Below, piece after piece: positions 35,766-48,263 of a DNA stretch of 64,000 nucleotides; the first letter of the stretch is position 1; every line of letters begins with the position of its first letter. A model generated the notes under the pieces. It was not told the DNA's origin, ran no database searches, and saw nothing but the letters and a program-made list of their open reading frames with translations. The position numbers and the translations under genes were made by a program. Origin of the DNA: Galaxea fascicularis (Eukaryota > Cnidaria > Anthozoa > Scleractinia > Euphylliidae); NCBI GenBank assembly GCA_948470475.1, contig OX419338.1, positions 35,166,095 through 35,230,094 of the forward strand. Direction: 5' to 3'.

Positions 35766-38700
35766 TCATGATATTGTGCACCACGATCGCGCCACACTTC
35801 CTGTGTTACTAACGTCATCATCGTCATCCGAATCATCTCCCTCGGGATGGTCGTCGTCATCCTCGCTACTCTCCGTATCGCTTACGTCAGGGAGACTGTA
35901 GCGTCGCACGTGCTTGGCTGTGATGTACACGTCATCCGTTTCAGGTCTGCAACACAGAGCAGAAATGAGGAGTAGGAAGATTTTGCGGGGGAAACAGTGG
36001 CCTTTAACAGGATATAATCGCAAAAACGTTTGCATAAAAGAAAACAATTACGTGAATATCTCGATCTGAATGGCGGTGGTTCGCTTTCTTCGAGAAAACA
36101 ACTAATGCTCATTGCCTTATATTCTGATAATTACATTTTAAGTGAAGCCGAGCTGCCAGCATCACTGACCTGGAACGTTTCTTGACCTTGGTGTTCGGTA
36201 GTTGATCCCACACTTTCAGCTCCACTCCCCCCGTGCACATCCTGTGAAGTGTCACCTTGTCACGTGTGTTTTCTGTGCATGATAAGCACGTGATACACCC
36301 CGTATTTTCGTCATCAATGGTTTCTAGGTACTCCTCAGATGGAAGGCTGCGGACTAAACACGTAAAAAACATGTTTTAGGGATATAAGTCGAAAACAATC
36401 TACAAGAAGTCGCAATAAGTTCCTTTTAGCCTGTAAACGACGTTCTATAATGCAACAACTGAAATAAAAATCCCTGAGGTACACAGGAGTGGTTTATCTG
36501 ATTCAAGGGAGGGCGCTATAGTTTTCAATCACATGAAACCTATTTGAGCATTGTCTTCCTGCGGTGGTATACATATAACTTATTAACCAAGCGCGAGGGC
36601 CGTACTGGGAGAATATCGGCCCGAGGTCTTGACAGTACGGACCGAGCGCAGCGAGGTCCGTACAAAAAAGACCGAGGGCCGATATTCTCCCAGTACGGTC
36701 CCGAGCAAGCTTGGTTAATAAGAGATTTATTACACGACTAAAGACAACGCGGCATCATTTGGGACAATACCCGGTCCAATACTTAGAGAATATCAGACTG
36801 GCAATAGAGCAATCTTATTGGTGGATTTTAGTTATTGGCCCTCTGACTGTCTACGTCGTGTAATAATGCTCTGTATATTATATGTGTCTTTAACGTCATC
36901 TTACCATTTAAGTAACCATTGCCTTGATCCAGATCGTAGCCCGCGCTCACAAGATACGAACCAGTGGATACCAAGGCTCCTGTTGATCCGAACTCTGTCA
37001 CGTGATTACGAATCTTACGAAGTTTACCTGTACGAGGCAAACACATTGGTTCGTCACTTGCTGACACCGTGTGGATTTTGAATGAATTTCTACTGCTTGC
37101 ATTTTAACGTCCCCCGAAAACAATTCGCCTCACCTGACTTCAAATCCATGGCTTTCAAATTCGCCCCGTCGTCTCCCCAATAAACTGTGTCCTGTGTCGT
37201 TGCTAGGCAACGTACGCGTCTCGGTTTCACGGTTACGTTTCCGGCAGCGCTGTCCACGAAGGACTGGTCCGAGCTCATCATCGGTTTAAGAGAATTATCC
37301 CGAATATCCCAGACCTTCACCACCCCAGACGCAGAGCCACTGATCACTCTGTTTTCCTGGAACTAGACAATAAATACAAGGGATACGTTCAATACACTGG
37401 CTGCTTTACAGACGCGATAAAATCACACTGAAGCAATGCTTAAGATACAAGTTTGTTCACTCGCTCCAGCTTTCCTTTAAGCAGCGAGGGGAGTGATGGT
37501 CAGCTTATACGAAAAATAGACTAAATTATATCCGCATTTGTTAACTTCTACTTTTTTTTTACATTGTCGTGCGAAGGAAGACGGTCGAAGGAACCGTCTT
37601 GAACGAGTGAATAAATGGAAAGTGACTAAGTCAGGAACGGATCACTAAAAAAGTCCATGCAAGGAAAAAGGACAAGCAAAATCGAGCAAAAAAGAAGGCA
37701 AAGAAAAAAGACGGTTTCAGCTGCAGAAAATCTCGCACAGGCAATGGCGAAAAAGAATTGCTCAAGTTAAAATTCCACCCCTCACCCCACCCCCCAATCA
37801 ATTTTCTCATGATGGCCCGTCCCTAGAATTGAGGAACGACATCTTTTTAAGGAGGGTGCGCGTTGCTCGGCAATTTGCGCCCCGCTCCGTGAAAAAAAAG
37901 CTTTTTCTTTAACTTGGTGCCCACATTTCAAAACTCAATCGCTTTAACTGAGAACAGCTTACAAGTATAATATTTTTTAAAAAAACCTAGTTTGACGTGC
38001 GCGTATTTTTCGCGCACTTGGCGTTACCTTGACGGCCGTGACAGTATCCTCATCATGCGCTCGCACGGATCTCAGGGTAGTTCCGGTCTCTAAATCCCAC
38101 AGCTCCACTTTGCCACCATCTGAAGCAAATAGAAAGTAAATTTTGTTAGAGGGATGGGAAAAACACACACCATCAAACAAACATTGCCACTGTGCGGCAT
38201 AGAAAACAGCAGTAGCGTTCATTTGAATAACCACACTTTAGGATTTCATCCACAGACTCAAAATTTAGAAAAACCTCAGTTGTGCATCATAATAAACAAC
38301 ACCACAGGAAAGTACTGCTTTCATTCGAATGGCCATACATGGGGATTTCATCCAGACTCAACCTACATTCCCCAGTTTAAACACCAAAGCAAAGTAATGT
38401 TCCATACCTTCCATCACCATGTTCGAAGTTTAAATACTAGCCTCGACGAGGCCTTTGACCAAGTTCTTTGTCCACTGAAATTCAGCCAGATCACAGATGC
38501 CAAACCGAAAAATGTCATGGCAGTGTTCGCATACGTGTTGCATTTTTTGTAGCCTGCAGTGCAGGCGGTTTTTGGCGGGGGCGAGTGGATATTCCCATCG
38601 GTTGTTCAGGCCGCCATCTTGAATTAGGAAAACAGTGGAGAGTTGGGGCGAGGTAAAAAGTTTCCCAAGCCAGTGGGAGGGAGAAAGAAAAATTGGACAT

Positions 38701-41700
38701 TCTCGCATCGCGTTCTCGCCCCAATTCTCCCAGTCTGCAACGAAACCAAAATGGCGGCTAAACACTCGAGAGATGAAAACCACCAAAACCGCCTGCACTG
38801 CAGGCTACATTTTTTGCTGACAGAGATACTATTTGAAAATATGTAAACGTGATAAACGATAGCTTTCATTATTTTCATAAGGCTGTTCTAAAAGTATGCG
38901 AAGAAAAGAAAGTACAAAGGCCGACCCAAAAGAACCAAAATAAATGTTCAGTTGCTTTCCCAAAATAAGGACAACAAATGTAGGGACCCCTTACTTTATC
39001 CAAGAGCTATTCACTCTTCTTCCGCTTTCACAAAATTGAGACACAAAGCGGCGAGGAAAGAAACACAACTGAAAGACGTCTGGCCAAAGGACGAAAGACA
39101 CCGGCGGGTTATTCTACGAACACAGGAGTAATATTTATCCCAATTTTCGTCTCTCTGGGTGTTCGTGTTCATTTATCAGTCCTCTGTCCACTGTTCTGTC
39201 TCTTTTCCGCGCCTCATTCGAATTAGCAAAATGTAGCCTTCCCTTCCTAAAACCAATCATACAAGGATGCACCAAAGGCTGAATGTCCTTTACAGACTTT
39301 CAGACATCGTCGACGTTATTAATTAACAGGCTGAAGAACGGCTGTAGCTAACAAACATAAAACAACATCGAAGGAACGAACAAATGTTTTACTGGAGCTG
39401 TCAACTGGGAGGTAACCATGAAAATAGCCGAAACTAGCGGTACAAAGTTCGCTAACACGGACATATCACATGATAAACAGAGAACTTTGACCTACCCAAA
39501 CCAGCCGCGGTTAGATGATTAGAGTTACAGTCCAAGCACTCCACAGGTGAGAATGCGTACATGGATCTTTTGATTTGACCTGGAGAGCAACAGAAAAGTA
39601 CTTGTAAGAAAGAAGCAATCGAACTACGTAATGCAATAACGCGCTTGAAAATGTAAACAAGGAGTCACGAATGAACTGGTGACAAGTTATAATTCAACTC
39701 ATGAAGAGGCCACATAATTTCTTTAAATTGTCGATTAACCTGCTCGGTGGTAAAGAAAATGAAGGTTTCTATCCCCTGCTAAAGTGTGTTTTCTGCATTT
39801 TCGTAGTTTCGTAAACAGGCGATTTTCATTGATATGTTTACCAGTACTCGGTGACAATAGCACCATTGTTCAATAACGTGACTCTTGATAAAAAAGCGTG
39901 ACTTGTTGACACGAGAATAACGAGTCACGTTGCAATGCCTCACAACTCCCTCACGAGGTAAGACTCCAAGGTGGAAGAAACAAAATCTCTCAAAAAATTT
40001 TTAGCGTTAATTTCAATTGCTGTGAAAACAGAACACTAAGGTTGGGCCGATGCCGATACAAAATTTTATTGGACACTGGCGATAGCAAGGTCGGATCGGA
40101 AAATATCGATACTAGAGACAAGTATCGAGTTCGATATCGAAGATAAAGGTCAGTAACGCACTCGGTATTGCATCGATTAAAAACACCTTATAGGTCCATC
40201 CTTACATCACGAATGAGGGCTACCTGAGGTCAGCACACAAAACTTCGACCCCCAGAGGGAATCATGACCTTGGCCTATTATAACTTGTAAGGGAATCACC
40301 CACCTCTCCCCCTCGCCTTCTCATCCTGCCCTCTCCTACCCTGACGGGAGACATACACCTACCGTTCTCGAGAGACCAGATTTTCATGGAACAATCCCTT
40401 GAGCCCGTCAGCACTGAATATTGGTCAGTTCGAAAGCCAGAAGGTACAGCTAAGGGGAGCAGAAAGATAGATGAATGGAGCTACAACAGATGAACTTTAT
40501 GCCTTAATGGCGCGTACATATCTTGAAATTAAAAATATACAACAAGGAGTGAGCGGCAAAGTCCATCAGAAAACCAACGTTAAGCTCACGTAACTTCAAG
40601 AAACTAGAATGAAACAGAGCTATTTTCGTTTGACTTTGAAATGATGACGCACAACCACAAACAAATTGAAAAAAAAAGCATCTTGATTGGTTCAGCTACT
40701 TTCGAGTTTGCTGAGCTCCAAGTTCAATCTTTAATCTTTAATAAATATACTCCTAAAACAGCATTACTATACTAGGAGTTTTAAAAACCAAAAATTCAAG
40801 CGAAATCATAACTAGTTTGTAATGGTAAACGATGTGAAAGATAAAGAATATTCTAAAAGTCGTCAGAAACTGCAGCTTCCCATCAGTTAAGGACGCTCAC
40901 AGCAGTTTTTGTGGCTTGAGGGTGTACCTATTGAAATCCAAATTTCTTATAGGAGACAAGCTTCGATTTCCTTAAAACTACAACATCTTTTCGACGTATG
41001 ACCAAAGTAACAGCTGTTGTCACAGCAACGGTAATGCAAGGCCGCTCATTTTAAAAAAAGTTCAATTATCTCGAAATCCAGTCAAACAATTCATAACGAA
41101 ACTTTGAGAGTGAAAACTAAAACTCTAGTCTGACAACTTGTAGGCCAAATTAAAGGCTACTTTCGTTCATTTCTGTATTTTTCCTCAAACCACTTGATTC
41201 TCTTCTGAAAGAATCATCATGCTAGAAAAACGTTTTCAATTCAGATTGAGCGTCCTAAGTGACTGCGATTGTACGATATTTAAGTGACAAAGCGGCGTAA
41301 TTCGCATAATTTCAAACTTAAATATCTTACAACCACTGCTACCTTGGACACTCAATGTGAATTGAAAATGTTTTTCTAGCAAGGTAACTCTTTAAACAGA
41401 GAAAAATGGTGTAAAAGTTTGAAGAACAATGCGGAAATGAACAAACCGAGCCTTTAAAAATTTATTTGCAATTTATTTGAAAACGCTCTTACAGATTTTT
41501 TTAATTTGGCCTGCAAGTTGTCGGACTAGTGCAGTTTACACTCTGAAAGTTTCGTTATGAAGTGTCTGATTGGATTTCGAGATAACTGTGCTTTTTAAAT
41601 GAGTGGTTTTGCATTACGGTTGCTATGGTAACAGCTGTTGTTGGGAAACCTATGACCACCTATGAGAAAATAAACTTTGGTCATACGTCGAAAAGATGTT

Positions 41701-44700
41701 GTAATTTCAAGGAAATCGAGGCGTGTCTTCTATAAGAAATTTTGATTTTAACAGGTACACCCCAAGCTAAGAAAACTGCTGCTAACCTCCTTAACTATCT
41801 GAATATGTCCGTTTTCTGTTTTCAAACAAAATAACAAACAATCATACCAGTGGATGACATGCCCTTATTTGGTGCAAGAAGCACGGATGTAATAGTTCCC
41901 GTATGTCCGCCCATGCTTCTTATCTCTCGGCCAGTGTCGGCATCCCATAATTTCAGCATGGTGTCGCGACTGCGAAGAATGCCGAAAATCAACCGTTATG
42001 AACATGAATGAAAACTCTCCTATAGCCGAGGAACAAAAGACACATTCACAGAAACAATAGTTTAAGTTTGCTGTATCAGCTGGGGTTCAGTTTTGGAAGC
42101 CAGGCTAGTTACTTGCCCCCTTTTGAAACATCGACTGTATGAGACAAACGCCAGAGCAAGCCAGACTTACGATTAAAATAACTTCAAAACAAGGATCTTG
42201 TTTTACACAAAAAGATTTTTCCATTCCATTTCAGACTGACATGCGCGGATCAAAAACGCAGATTGGAGAACTGCACATGCGTATCCAGTTTGTACATATG
42301 AGGTTCTGGCTTCTTTGATTTTACACAGACTGCTAAGATACAATTACGTAATACAGAAACAAAAACAAAAGACAAGCAAAAAAAGTTACAGAAAAAAATA
42401 TCGAATGGATTCAATTTTATTTGGAGTGAAGTTTGAATGTGAAAATAATTTTTGGAGGGATTTAAAATACCGCGACAATCATTTAGTGTGCACAGCAGCG
42501 GTTGGTTTCAATTTTCCATTGTAACAGCGTGTAGGGAGGAAAATTGTAACCAAAGGCAGCAGTTTCTGTTTCTGTGACACACAACGAGTAACGCCGTACG
42601 ATAAGTAATCAAAACACCTTGATTTATATTTCAGGTACCTGCGGTCCACAAAGAAACCAAAATTAAGAACATTTTCTCATAATTTAAATACGAATACATT
42701 CTACAGATAACTGCGCGACTGAGAAAGACAAAACCAGTGAAATGGAGATGACGAATTGAAATGAATAAACGACAAACAATTTTAACGAAGGAAATCTAAA
42801 CATCTCTGCATGTCAGGCTAAAACAGAAAACAATACGTGGAACGATTCATACTACAAGCAAATAACAGATAGAAGCAGTCATAACCTTAAAATACCTGCC
42901 CATCTCCTTCTTCACATTAAACAACATGGAAAATATTGTCCACATGAGAACGCACGAGTGAAGCAACTACCACATATTAAGAATTACTTCCCCAAATATG
43001 CTGTACATCCAGCCCTCTAATCCGGCAAACAACTTCAGTGCGTGCTATAATTTGCTTATCAACCGGTCGATAATATTAGACTCAAAGCCAAGGCTTCTTG
43101 CAAATTAGATGTAACCAAACTATCATTAAATATTAAGAAATTAAAACCCACAGCTTTTGCCAGCTACAAAAATGCCTCTTGGCTGCACGACGTTTGAAAA
43201 GGCGAAAAATCGTCAACAATAGTCAGAAAGTCCCACAAAATTTAAGCAATATCCATAGATTTACGCAATCCTCTATATAATAAGATTACGATGCTTTCAG
43301 TCCAAAAATCGAAAACATGCGAAAAGACAAAACGAAATCATATCGTCTAGGATAGCCAGGAATTTGAATATATTACGCTCAGAACAAGTGAATAACACCC
43401 TAATATTTTCCTTTATGCGATAATGTTTTTGCTTTACTTTTGCAAATACATGACCCTTAAACTATATTCCAAAACATGAAGTGACCTACAAGACCCAGAG
43501 GCATTGTGGTAGCTGGTCTTTCGTTAGGTGGGTAAATCAACGATCTCGTCCCAGACCCAACACAGAGGAGTAAATTTCATTGGCAGTTAAATAGGCAATT
43601 TCCGAATTACCTCAGGCCTCTTTTTCAAAGCGACTCTTACTGCTCATCCTTTCAAAAGCAAATCAATTTTCATTCACACGCAAAGTTTCATGTGAAAGGT
43701 TGAGCACTAAGACTCGCTTTGAAAAAGAGGCCTGAGGTAATTCGGAATTTGCCTATTGTTTTAAAATAAAGAACTAAACTATATATGACATATAAATGGA
43801 TATATCATGCGATTATTGAGAAATCTATCAAAGCTGTCATTTACAAAGCTAATTGGGCTAATTATTTAAAATATCTAAATCGATCCTGGTTTAACACAAG
43901 ATTAATATAAGAAGAATATAAAAAGCAAAACATGGAAATATCTGTGTGGTGTGAACTGATAAGCTTATAAATTTATCCGTAACTTAAAGTTCTTGGGAGG
44001 AAATATTGGGACTAACAAAAAAGGAAAAATCTTCAACCCTGAAGCCCGTTCCTCTTAAGTCCCGTAAACTTTACGGGCCCGAAAAACCATTTCAAAAACT
44101 GCGATCCGCTTATTCTGAAAACTGGTCTTTAACTATGATTTCAAGGCCAAATTTGTTGCAAATTTCATGCCTATAATGTCTTCATTTTTAAGATACGTAG
44201 GAAATTATAGCAAACGAAACAGGGGGCCATTTCTCGCCGAGCCCGTCAAGCAGTTTTGTTTTACATTCCAGATGAGAGTTTCAAAAGTTTTGAAAATTAT
44301 ACAGTAAAGTTAAGAAACAAAATGGACTTCATTAGAGGTCATTAAATTATTAGAGGATTATTAGACTTCATTCGAGGTCAGAACACACCCTGCTTTTATT
44401 GAGATTTTGAGTTCAAAATATGGTTTGTGGGCCCGTTTGTGGGCGAAAAGTTTCGGGGATTTCGAGAAACGACTCACGGACTCTGGGTTAAGTCGAACTA
44501 AGTCGACCTTGCATTCAAGCAGCTTTCAATCGAGTGTTACCAAAGCGAGGTCAACGAATATACTCTGACCAATCACAACACAACATAAGGAGCCAATCAA
44601 ACAAAACACTTGCCTAGAAATAAGCGCGGGAAAACACATGCGCGCACGACACGACTGGTTTTCTTTTCTATCTGATATGCCGAGGGACTGGCACGAGTCA

Positions 44701-47700
44701 TGGTGTTTTATTTATACCAACGACGGAGAGTAGTGAAGCAAATAAAAAACCAGCATTTAACATTTTTTCGACAGTCGATTAAAAACCGCTCCAATCTCTG
44801 GCCACCTTCATTTCAAACCCGGAACTTCTACCTTACGGTGCCAGTGTTCAGCGGAAGGTAGAGTGAAATACGGCTTCGCTAAAAGCGACTGAGTAACGCT
44901 GGGTAACCCTAGCACTAGGGTTTCGCTTACAACTATGAGCGGAAGAAGATGGCAAACAAGAAGGAGGAGCTAAAGCGTGAAGAAGAAGCGTCAAAACGCA
45001 GCATTGTTCACGGTAACCCTGCCTTCTTGAATGAATCTCTCCATAAAAATGCGAAATCTAAAATTCAAGATTCACCCAACAGTTGGAATCAAAAGGTTAC
45101 GTTTGTCGATTGTGATCGGTGGATGTTAACCACATAGTTGATTCCGGGTTTAAGATACGGTTGTTGTTCGACTTAATTCAGTATGAAAGACGGTAGTAAG
45201 AGTGCAGTTATCCACTGGTGGGTTATGGCGTTGAAGTTCAGAGTTCGCTTTAATACCTACTGCTAAAGAAAATCAAGCTTCTTACCCGCCAGATACAAGT
45301 ACAGAATCTCGACAATCAACCCCATCCACATAATCAGTATGTCCCTTAAACCTCCTGGTGTAAAACTTGATTCTTTTGTGCCTTTTTTCACTTAAATCCT
45401 GCACTTGTGATCTTGCCCGCATAATCTCAACAGCAGTCACTGTGTCCCTAGTAGTTTCGTCTCCAAAAGTTGCCTGAACGCGGCTTGTGTGGTCGGAACC
45501 CCCCTGTAGTGCTGATTTCCCTGACTCTGGTAGCTCAACAATTGTTCCTCCACCTTTTTCGATTGCGCAGTTGTTTTGCTCTGACTTGTGAGATCAGTTT
45601 CCTTCTCACCTTCAACAATTCCGTCATCCAAAAGTTCAGTGATTACCGTTCCACCTCTCTTTTCACTCGCTCCTTCCACTTGCCAATGATCATAAGTTCT
45701 AGCCCTTGACTCCAATATATATCTTTAAACTTGATGTTGATGATGAATGCATGCTCGTTTGCAGATCCTAGCTCTACGAACCGCGCTCTGAATGTGAAAA
45801 TTACCCCTGGTTGAATGTCAATCATGCAAAATTACGATATCTTCCCGTAAGTGAAAGGCCAGCTAACAGAGCTTTCAAACGTGAAAGTCACTAGGATTTC
45901 GTTCTGTGGCAGAGCTCTTTTGGTAACAAAAATCTTTAAAAAAAAAAAACCGGTTCTATACTTTTGTACGCGTAAGGTCCTGTTCTGACGCCGAATTTTC
46001 ATAAGACGAACCTACTTCAAATTTGGGTTGACTCAAATGAAGAAAATTCCGTCTTAAGTTTTCAATTCAGTTCAACATGCTCTGCCAGCGAAACTGCTTA
46101 AAAATACATTTTCATTATTTATACTTAAGTCGGCCCATGACAATTTCTGCGTCTGAATCAAAGCCGATCTTCAGCCGTGCTTTAACCGAAAGTCCCAGCT
46201 AGGGAAGTCGGGAAGAACGACAGAGCAGTTTTTAATAATTGATTCAGACGCTCAACTATTCAGGCTGATCTGAACCGGGCCTAAGGCCCAACTTATACCT
46301 CGTATTTCATACGCGTCGTCAAATGGGATTCAAGCTCAAAACAAAACTTTGGTATTATCAACAGAGTTGATAATGTAAATTGGCCACCGTACAGGGATTC
46401 TAAAAGCTGACGTTTCGAGCGTTAGCCCTTCGTCAGAGCGAATCAAGAATCAACCCAATCAAGGAATGCTATTCACTTTCAGGGTAGAGTTCAGCCCACC
46501 ACAGGTGGTAGAAAAGGAAAGGAAAAGGGAGGCAAGGGAGGGAGGGGTAAGGAGCACGAGAAACAAGGCAAATACTTGCTTCGTGCGTCTGTCCTATCCC
46601 TCCCCTCCCTTTCGCTTTTCTAGCGCCTGTGAAGCATTCCAAGAACAATCATTTGGTTGAACAGCGCGCAGATTCGATTGTGATCTGACACTGAAATACG
46701 ATGTTACTAACAAATTGGGTCTTACAAAGTACCATTCTAAATCTCCACCAGGCGATAGGTGCTGTGATACTAAAAACTAATTTCCCCTCAAATTCAACTT
46801 GAGTTATTTGCTTCCATCATCCAAACTCTGCAAACTGGCGTTCCGCTCAGTTCTGCTCAAAATTGAAAAGAGTAACACAGATTTTCGATTTAGGAGCCAA
46901 ACTGGAAAACAAAACACAGAAATACGTGCCTATAGCCAGCGCTATATAGTAAAATAGTAACTTCTGCCTGGTGGCAGATAAATACTGCACTGCTAAATGC
47001 TAACAACGCCATTCCTCGCTTATCTGGAACTTTATTCTCATAACAGAGGGTCTGTTCTTCTGTTAGTCTTGAGCTATAATGATAGAGATTGTATAAATTC
47101 ATACGGTGTTCAATGCTAGTTTGAGAGATGAAAGCAAGTATTCTCTGTTTTGCCTTGATAACTAACAAGCAACCTGTAAGCTATAAATTTTTTTATTGCA
47201 AAATGGTTTGCAGACTTAGATAAAGCAGCCTCATAAGACACCAGCAGAATCAGCTGAATGTCTTATGTGCCCTATGACCCAAAATAGCTCAAGGATAATT
47301 ATTAAGATAAGAATCTTTTTAGCCGTGTACATGGATAATCATTTCCCTTTGGACAATTATCTGTTTTCAAACTCCCAAAATCTCTCACTTGGTACATTGC
47401 TTTTACAGAGCCATTCACCGTTAGAAAGTAATATCCAGTCCTGTCTACATGCCTGACAAAGGTTACTGTTCATACAGTTTAAAATACAATAACAATATCA
47501 TACTCTTACAAACTTTTGTTTTCTATCAAAAAAGGTATAGTGGAACCTTATGTTATGAACACTGAAAGGTCATGAAAATATACATACCAGTACCTTCCCC
47601 ACAGAAAGTTTTTTTGAATTGAACCTCCCTACCCTTCTGGAAATTCCAATTTAGCTCCATACTTTTCTTTAAAAATGTTTGCTTTCCCCACCTCCTCCCC

Positions 47701-48047
47701 CTTGGAATTTCCATTCACCCTCTGTGGGTAGGTATGGGCATTTTGAGGAGCTGCACAATTTAAATCATAACTTCAATGGATTAAGCCGAGGCTAAACGAG
47801 CAATTTCTCACAATAAATATTTTTTCCTGATATTTTTAGCTGTCATTATTGTAGCACTCGCGCAAGGGTGGCTGCACATGTAATTTTCACTATGTGCTGG
47901 CATCACAAGAAATTTAGAAAAAATTTCATCACCATTGCAAGCAAAAAATCACTTGTGTAGACACGGCTTCACCAGGACATTCAGATCCATAATAAAAAGA
48001 CAGCACTAGTGTTTGATAGTGAGTACTTGAACACATAACTTGCAAGT

Positions 48048-48078
<31 letters not shown>

Positions 48079-48113
48079 TTAAGCAACTGGAAAGAAGAAG
48101 CCTGAAAAAATCA

Positions 48114-48147
<34 letters not shown>

Positions 48148-48232
48148 GATACCGGTGCGATGCTCTACCAACTGAGCTATGAACTGGCTATCAGCCCTGA
48201 TTTTTTCAGGCTTCTTCTTTCCAGTTGCTTAA

Positions 48233-48263
<31 letters not shown>

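Noticed and set aside
38430..38878. Cluster of ORFs on both strands in WD40 intron 4
   Set aside because: They lie across a MITE with inverted ends; overlapping frames reflect the palindrome.
44949..45137. 62-aa + strand ORF (MANKKEELKREEEASKR)
   Set aside because: A start exon of a + gene is possible, but no clear donor or continuation is seen and it lies inside an intron of the minus-strand WD40 gene.
48119..48192. Functional tRNA-Thr gene (minus strand)
   Set aside because: The D- and T-arms fit, but the outer acceptor stem does not pair, position 33 is C, and the unit is embedded in a perfect inverted repeat. It is better explained as a mobile-element head.
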